Below, one piece after another: positions 25,103 through 29,000 of a DNA stretch of 29,000 nucleotides (position 1 is the first letter of the stretch; each line of letters begins with the position of its first letter). The position numbers and the translations under genes are program-made. The notes below the pieces were generated by a model, which saw only the letters and a program-made list of their open reading frames with translations, made no database searches and was not told the origin of the DNA. The DNA lies in IMG/VR virus record IMGVR_UViG_3300034374_007549, positions 1 to 29,000 of that record. The stretch is one strand, 5' to 3'. Source of the DNA: a virus.

Positions 25103-26742
25103 TGTGTATACTTTGTAAAAATAAAAAAACCGAAATACCAACAGTTAATCCTGATATATTAATACAAGAAGATATTGATAGGTCTGGGTTATCCAATATT
25201 TTTAATATTTCTAATGAAGTTGCTTTATGTAATGAAGTATTTATTGAACCATTATATTATATGGATGGAACTGTTAAAGCAACAACAGGTTATACAACAA
25301 CGGCTTGTAGTGGTTATACAACAGGTGATACATATTCTGTTTCAGGTTGTTCAGGTGTTTATAATTTATCTGAAATAGATGATTTTGATATAACATTTAA
25401 TATCACAGGAAATACACAATATAGTGGTTATACAGGTGAGTTTTGTTATCATACCTTTAATTTATTTAATTTAGGTGAGGGTGTTGATTATGTAACACAA
25501 TTTAACTCAGTTGTGTCTAATTGTTTTGAATATTCGGGTATTACTGGTAACACAATTGTTGATACTATTGGGGTGGATAAACTACCATATACTGACGCAC
25601 AATATTTTATTAAAGATTATAATAAGTTTTACACACAAGATTGTCCAACAAAATTATTAATTAATACTTTTGATATTGCAACACAATTTACGGCAGATAC
25701 TTTTAATAATGGTTGGTATTTTGTAACAACAATTAACCCTGAACCAGCAACCATCATACAAAACGATAATATCGATTTAAGTGATAACGCTGTTTTAAGG
25801 ACTGAGAATATTGAATTATTTGAAGGCATGACAAGTGTTTTCACTATTAAAGGAACACCATTAAACAATGAGATGATTATACATGTTAATGGGATACAAT
25901 TATTGAATGGTGTTGATTGGCAACCTGTTTCAGGACAAACTGGGGCTTTTGAATTATTAACAGGTACTTTAGAACCTAATAATGATACATTAACAGCAAC
26001 TTACTTAACTTTAACAAATATAGAATCTTTAGGTGATATAGATATAGGTAGTGAGTTTCCTGATATATTTAATTTAAACGAAATTTATTTAAAATTAGAT
26101 GCTTTTACTGTTAGTAGTATTACAACGGGTACAACAACAGCAACAACAATAACGTCAACACCTATTGTTAACTATAACCCAACAAAAAACAGACAAGAGA
26201 TTTTATTAACAGGACCAATAGAATCATTAAGTTCAATAATATTTGTTGTAAACGGAGTTAGATTAACAAAAAATATCGATTATTATATTAGTAGAACTGA
26301 TAATAGAAAAATAATAATGGATCTTAATTCTATTATAAAAATAGGTGATGATATATCTGTTTTTTATTATACAGACGAATCCCTTTTATATACAGAATTA
26401 GGGTATTTTAGAACAGACACACCAACAATACAATGGTCAGTACCAATTAGTTATTCGGCTTATACATCAGATAACGGGAAATTTTTGGTACAAGTAACAA
26501 CAAGGTCTGATGAAGATTTCACAACACCGGTACAACAAAAATTTGTTGATTATGAAGGTGGTGTATATGATTACACAACAGAATTAGACCCAATACCAAC
26601 AAACGTAGGCCAAAAGTTTTTGGTTAGAGTATATTTTTTCAAAGATTACCATATATTATTTGATAATGTTATAACCACAAGGTCTGTAAGTAATGTCGCT
26701 TCATTCAGTTTAAATGTGGAATATATTGAAAATACTTATTAA
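25102..26742 (+). CDS. Fibre-like structural protein with repeated VNG modules (546 aa)
   Basis: 546 aa. The first ~20 residues include a C-x2-C (MCILCKNKK) and a Thr/Gly/Tyr-rich segment with short TTGYTT, SGYTTGDTYS repeats. Two related modules are visible: IIHVNGIQLLNGVDW (~258-272) and IIFVVNGVRLTKNIDYYISR (~377-396). Each is followed by strand-rich sequence ending DISVFYYT in the second. The V-x-V-N-G-x-x-L-x-x-x-x-D-Y pattern is typical of phage tail-fibre and receptor-binding proteins. The start overlaps the previous stop (TAATG at 25100-25104) and the end overlaps the next start in the same way. Inferred role is a tail fibre or whisker subunit. Confidence 0.8.
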   Translation: MCILCKNKKTEIPTVNPDILIQEDIDRSGLSNIFNISNEVALCNEVFIEPLYYMDGTVKATTGYTTTACSGYTTGDTYSVSGCSGVYNLSEIDDFDITFNITGNTQYSGYTGEFCYHTFNLFNLGEGVDYVTQFNSVVSNCFEYSGITGNTIVDTIGVDKLPYTDAQYFIKDYNKFYTQDCPTKLLINTFDIATQFTADTFNNGWYFVTTINPEPATIIQNDNIDLSDNAVLRTENIELFEGMTSVFTIKGTPLNNEMIIHVNGIQLLNGVDWQPVSGQTGAFELLTGTLEPNNDTLTATYLTLTNIESLGDIDIGSEFPDIFNLNEIYLKLDAFTVSSITTGTTTATTITSTPIVNYNPTKNRQEILLTGPIESLSSIIFVVNGVRLTKNIDYYISRTDNRKIIMDLNSIIKIGDDISVFYYTDESLLYTELGYFRTDTPTIQWSVPISYSAYTSDNGKFLVQVTTRSDEDFTTPVQQKFVDYEGGVYDYTTELDPIPTNVGQKFLVRVYFFKDYHILFDNVITTRSVSNVASFSLNVEYIENTY

Positions 26743-29000
26743 TGAAAAATAGTAGTTTTAGGATTAGAACAACACCTGGTGTTGATAAAAACATTAATGT
26801 TGCATTAGAACAAGATTACGATTTTTTGGAGATATTAAGTTTAAAAATATCCCAACAAGATCTATACCAATCTTTTTGTGCTGATTATGGTGTTTTAGTT
26901 GGTAGGGTTATTGCCAACGAAGGTTTTGGTGTTCCTAATGCTAAAGTATCCGTATTTATTCCAATAAGTAATGAAGATGAAAAAAACGAATTAATAAGTT
27001 CGTTATACCCATATAAAACGGTTAATTCATTAAACGAAGATGGTGTTAGATATAATTTACTATTAGAAGAATCTACATGTAGTTTATCAACACCTGTAGG
27101 TACATTCCCATCAAAATCTAGATTATTGGAACACGATATTTGGGTTGAAATATATGAAAAATATTATAAATACACAACAACAACAAACGACGCTGGCGAT
27201 TATATAATATTTGGAATACCAACAGGTCAACAAACAATACATATGGATGTTGATTTAAGTGATATTGGTTTTTTAAGTTTAAGACCATATGACTTAAAAA
27301 GACAAGGTTATCCCGAAACTCTATTTAATGGTTTGGAATTTAAGGTATCAACTAATTTAGATGAATTACCACAAATTAGAACACAAAATAAAAGTGTTGA
27401 TATACAACCATTTTGGGGTGATAAAGATATTTGTACAATAGGTATTAGTAGGGTTGATTTTAATATCGGAAACGATTTGGGGGCTAACGCAATATTCATG
27501 GGGTCCATATTTACCGATTCTGATGATAATGCGTTAAAACATAATTGTGATGTTAGAAGAAAAATGGGTGAACAAGGACAATTAATTACTGGTGCTGGAA
27601 AAGTTGATATTATTAAAGCTAATGTTGACGAAACTAGTGAGCCAACCTCATTAGAGTTTTTACCACAACAAGAAATAGATGAAGATGGTGCGTTTGTTTT
27701 TACGTTACCAATGTATTATGATAAAGTAATAACCGATGAGTTTGGTGAAATTGTTGAATCACCAGACCCAACTAAAGGAATTCCAACCAAGGGTAAATAT
27801 AGGTTTAAGTTAAAATTTAATGATGCAGCAACAATAGATAAAAATAAAACAATTACTACAGCTAGTTTAATTGTACCATCATTACATGAACGTTTTTCTG
27901 GTATACGTTACACAAATAAAAGTAAATTCACAATAAATAATGATTATTTAAATCAATTAAAATCCACTCCAAATTTATTTAATTATGAATTCCATACTTT
28001 TGAATGGAAACAAATTTATACAACAACACAATATATTAAAAAGAATCTTAAATTGGGTAATAGATTTGAGTTTATTGGTTTAAAAGATTGTGGACCAATG
28101 GATTTTACTAACCAAAAAGATGATGACAATGATAATGAGATTGATGATGATTCAACCAACTCTAACGTATTAAGTTTACCTTACACAACTGGTATTAAAA
28201 GATTTGGTAATCGTAAATTTAAATTATGTTTTCACGATGCTTGGTTAAATGGTGGTAACTATATGTTTAAATTTACGTATAAAAACAAAAATAATGGTGG
28301 GTTTAAATATTGTGGGCCAACAACTGGTTTTGATGATAGTAATAAAAAAAACTGTAGATGTGATGGTAGTAGTGAGGTAAATAAAGACCCATATCTAAAT
28401 GATTGTATAGTTATATCACCAAATTTCATTAAAGGTAGTGACGGGACGATATACACATCCGATTCTAATGGTGCTAGTGATACTAATGAATTTATTTATT
28501 GTAATTTTGGTTTAAGTACTAAAATAATAAATATTGGTATAATGAGTATATGTGGTGAATTATTAGATGACTTAAAAAATATAAACACAACTTCATATTT
28601 AAAAAAATATGATAACACTATAGGTATGGGTACGGGTAAAGAATCTGGGTTAGATATTGATGGTGTTAACGTAGTTAGTTTTGATGATGGTAGTGGTGCC
28701 ATTATATATCCACCAAACCCCACACCAACAATAGATATCTTACCAACAACATCTTATAAAGATGCTAGACCCCTTATAAATTTTTTTAGTGATAATAAAA
28801 AGGGTAAATTACCCAATAACCGATTCCAAGATGGTGATTGTTATGAAGAAGAGTTTAAGTTTTGGGATGGGTCGGATATTGAAAAAAGTGTTGGTTATTA
28901 TACCAAGGAAATGTGTAAAATACATATAGAGGTATTTCAAACAAATCCTGATCCTGATGGTGGTACAAGGGTTAATGTTGGTGGTACACCTTTTGCTGGA
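26742..29000 (+). CDS. Large tail protein with carboxypeptidase-regulatory-like domain, 3'-truncated
   Basis: The frame is open from ATG 26742 (TAATG overlap) to the window end, 753 codons without a stop, so at least 753 aa and probably much longer. Residues ~48-165 form a carboxypeptidase-regulatory/CnaB-like beta-sandwich: VLVGRVIANEGFGVPNAKVS, then after an insertion TTNDAGDYIIFGIPTGQQ. Later come LRPYDLKRQGYPETLFNGLE and VDIQPFWGDKDICTIGISRV, and the last part is Cys-rich (CRCDG, CGELLDD, CYEEEF) with several acidic, Asp/Asn-rich loops. The regulatory-like domains are rigid spacers in surface proteins. A large baseplate spike, hub-associated or fibre protein fits the location. No enzymatic motif was seen. 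Confidence 0.85.
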   Translation, partial: MKNSSFRIRTTPGVDKNINVALEQDYDFLEILSLKISQQDLYQSFCADYGVLVGRVIANEGFGVPNAKVSVFIPISNEDEKNELISSLYPYKTVNSLNEDGVRYNLLLEESTCSLSTPVGTFPSKSRLLEHDIWVEIYEKYYKYTTTTNDAGDYIIFGIPTGQQTIHMDVDLSDIGFLSLRPYDLKRQGYPETLFNGLEFKVSTNLDELPQIRTQNKSVDIQPFWGDKDICTIGISRVDFNIGNDLGANAIFMGSIFTDSDDNALKHNCDVRRKMGEQGQLITGAGKVDIIKANVDETSEPTSLEFLPQQEIDEDGAFVFTLPMYYDKVITDEFGEIVESPDPTKGIPTKGKYRFKLKFNDAATIDKNKTITTASLIVPSLHERFSGIRYTNKSKFTINNDYLNQLKSTPNLFNYEFHTFEWKQIYTTTQYIKKNLKLGNRFEFIGLKDCGPMDFTNQKDDDNDNEIDDDSTNSNVLSLPYTTGIKRFGNRKFKLCFHDAWLNGGNYMFKFTYKNKNNGGFKYCGPTTGFDDSNKKNCRCDGSSEVNKDPYLNDCIVISPNFIKGSDGTIYTSDSNGASDTNEFIYCNFGLSTKIINIGIMSICGELLDDLKNINTTSYLKKYDNTIGMGTGKESGLDIDGVNVVSFDDGSGAIIYPPNPTPTIDILPTTSYKDARPLINFFSDNKKGKLPNNRFQDGDCYEEEFKFWDGSDIEKSVGYYTKEMCKIHIEVFQTNPDPDGGTRVNVGGTPFAG

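Overview
The window is an AT-rich segment of a large double-stranded DNA phage with a contractile (T4-like, myovirus-type) tail. The evidence is a T4-type replication and recombination cluster (gp32-like SSB, UvsX, RNase H/flap nuclease, gp41-like helicase) followed directly by baseplate genes (gp25, gp6) and a long run of large structural genes. Nearly everything is packed on the + strand with gaps of a few bases. The host is probably a member of the Bacteroidetes. This is inferred from A-rich leaders without Shine-Dalgarno sequences, from an SprB-like adhesin repeat in one tail protein, and from the low GC; no single gene proves it.

Layout. 1-740: 3' end of a very acidic, repeat-containing protein, then a strong terminator. 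827-7877: a sigma70-like promoter leads an early/nucleic-acid operon of SSB, UvsX, an 80-aa unknown, RNase H-type exonuclease, a 145-aa unknown, replicative helicase and an adenosylcobalamin-dependent (class II) ribonucleotide reductase, closed by a terminator. 7938-8677: a GIY-YIG homing endonuclease whose DNA-binding C-terminal half lies in the -1 frame, closed by another terminator. 8799-9203: gp25. 9204-10826 (minus strand): a second, unrelated homing endonuclease with four Cys/His modules and a Vsr-like nuclease core, wedged between gp25 and gp6. 10914-29000: gp6, then ten further + strand genes with little recognisable homology. They include a 993-aa protein with a P2 gpI/T4 gp7-like core and several Cys-rich, Thr-rich, calcium-loop-bearing proteins that look like peripheral baseplate or fibre parts. 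The last gene, open from 26742, runs off the window end and has a carboxypeptidase-regulatory-like domain.

How it works together. The first operon coats, recombines, unwinds and feeds DNA synthesis, with dNTPs supplied without need for oxygen. The second block builds the baseplate wedge and host-contact apparatus. Several tail genes are joined by TAATG overlaps, implying translational coupling. All 21 natural gene ends in the window use TAA. No tRNA, rRNA, CRISPR array, integrase or insertion sequence was seen. The most unusual parts are the frameshifted GIY-YIG gene, the modular endonuclease between gp25 and gp6, and the poorly characterised Cys/Thr-rich tail block.
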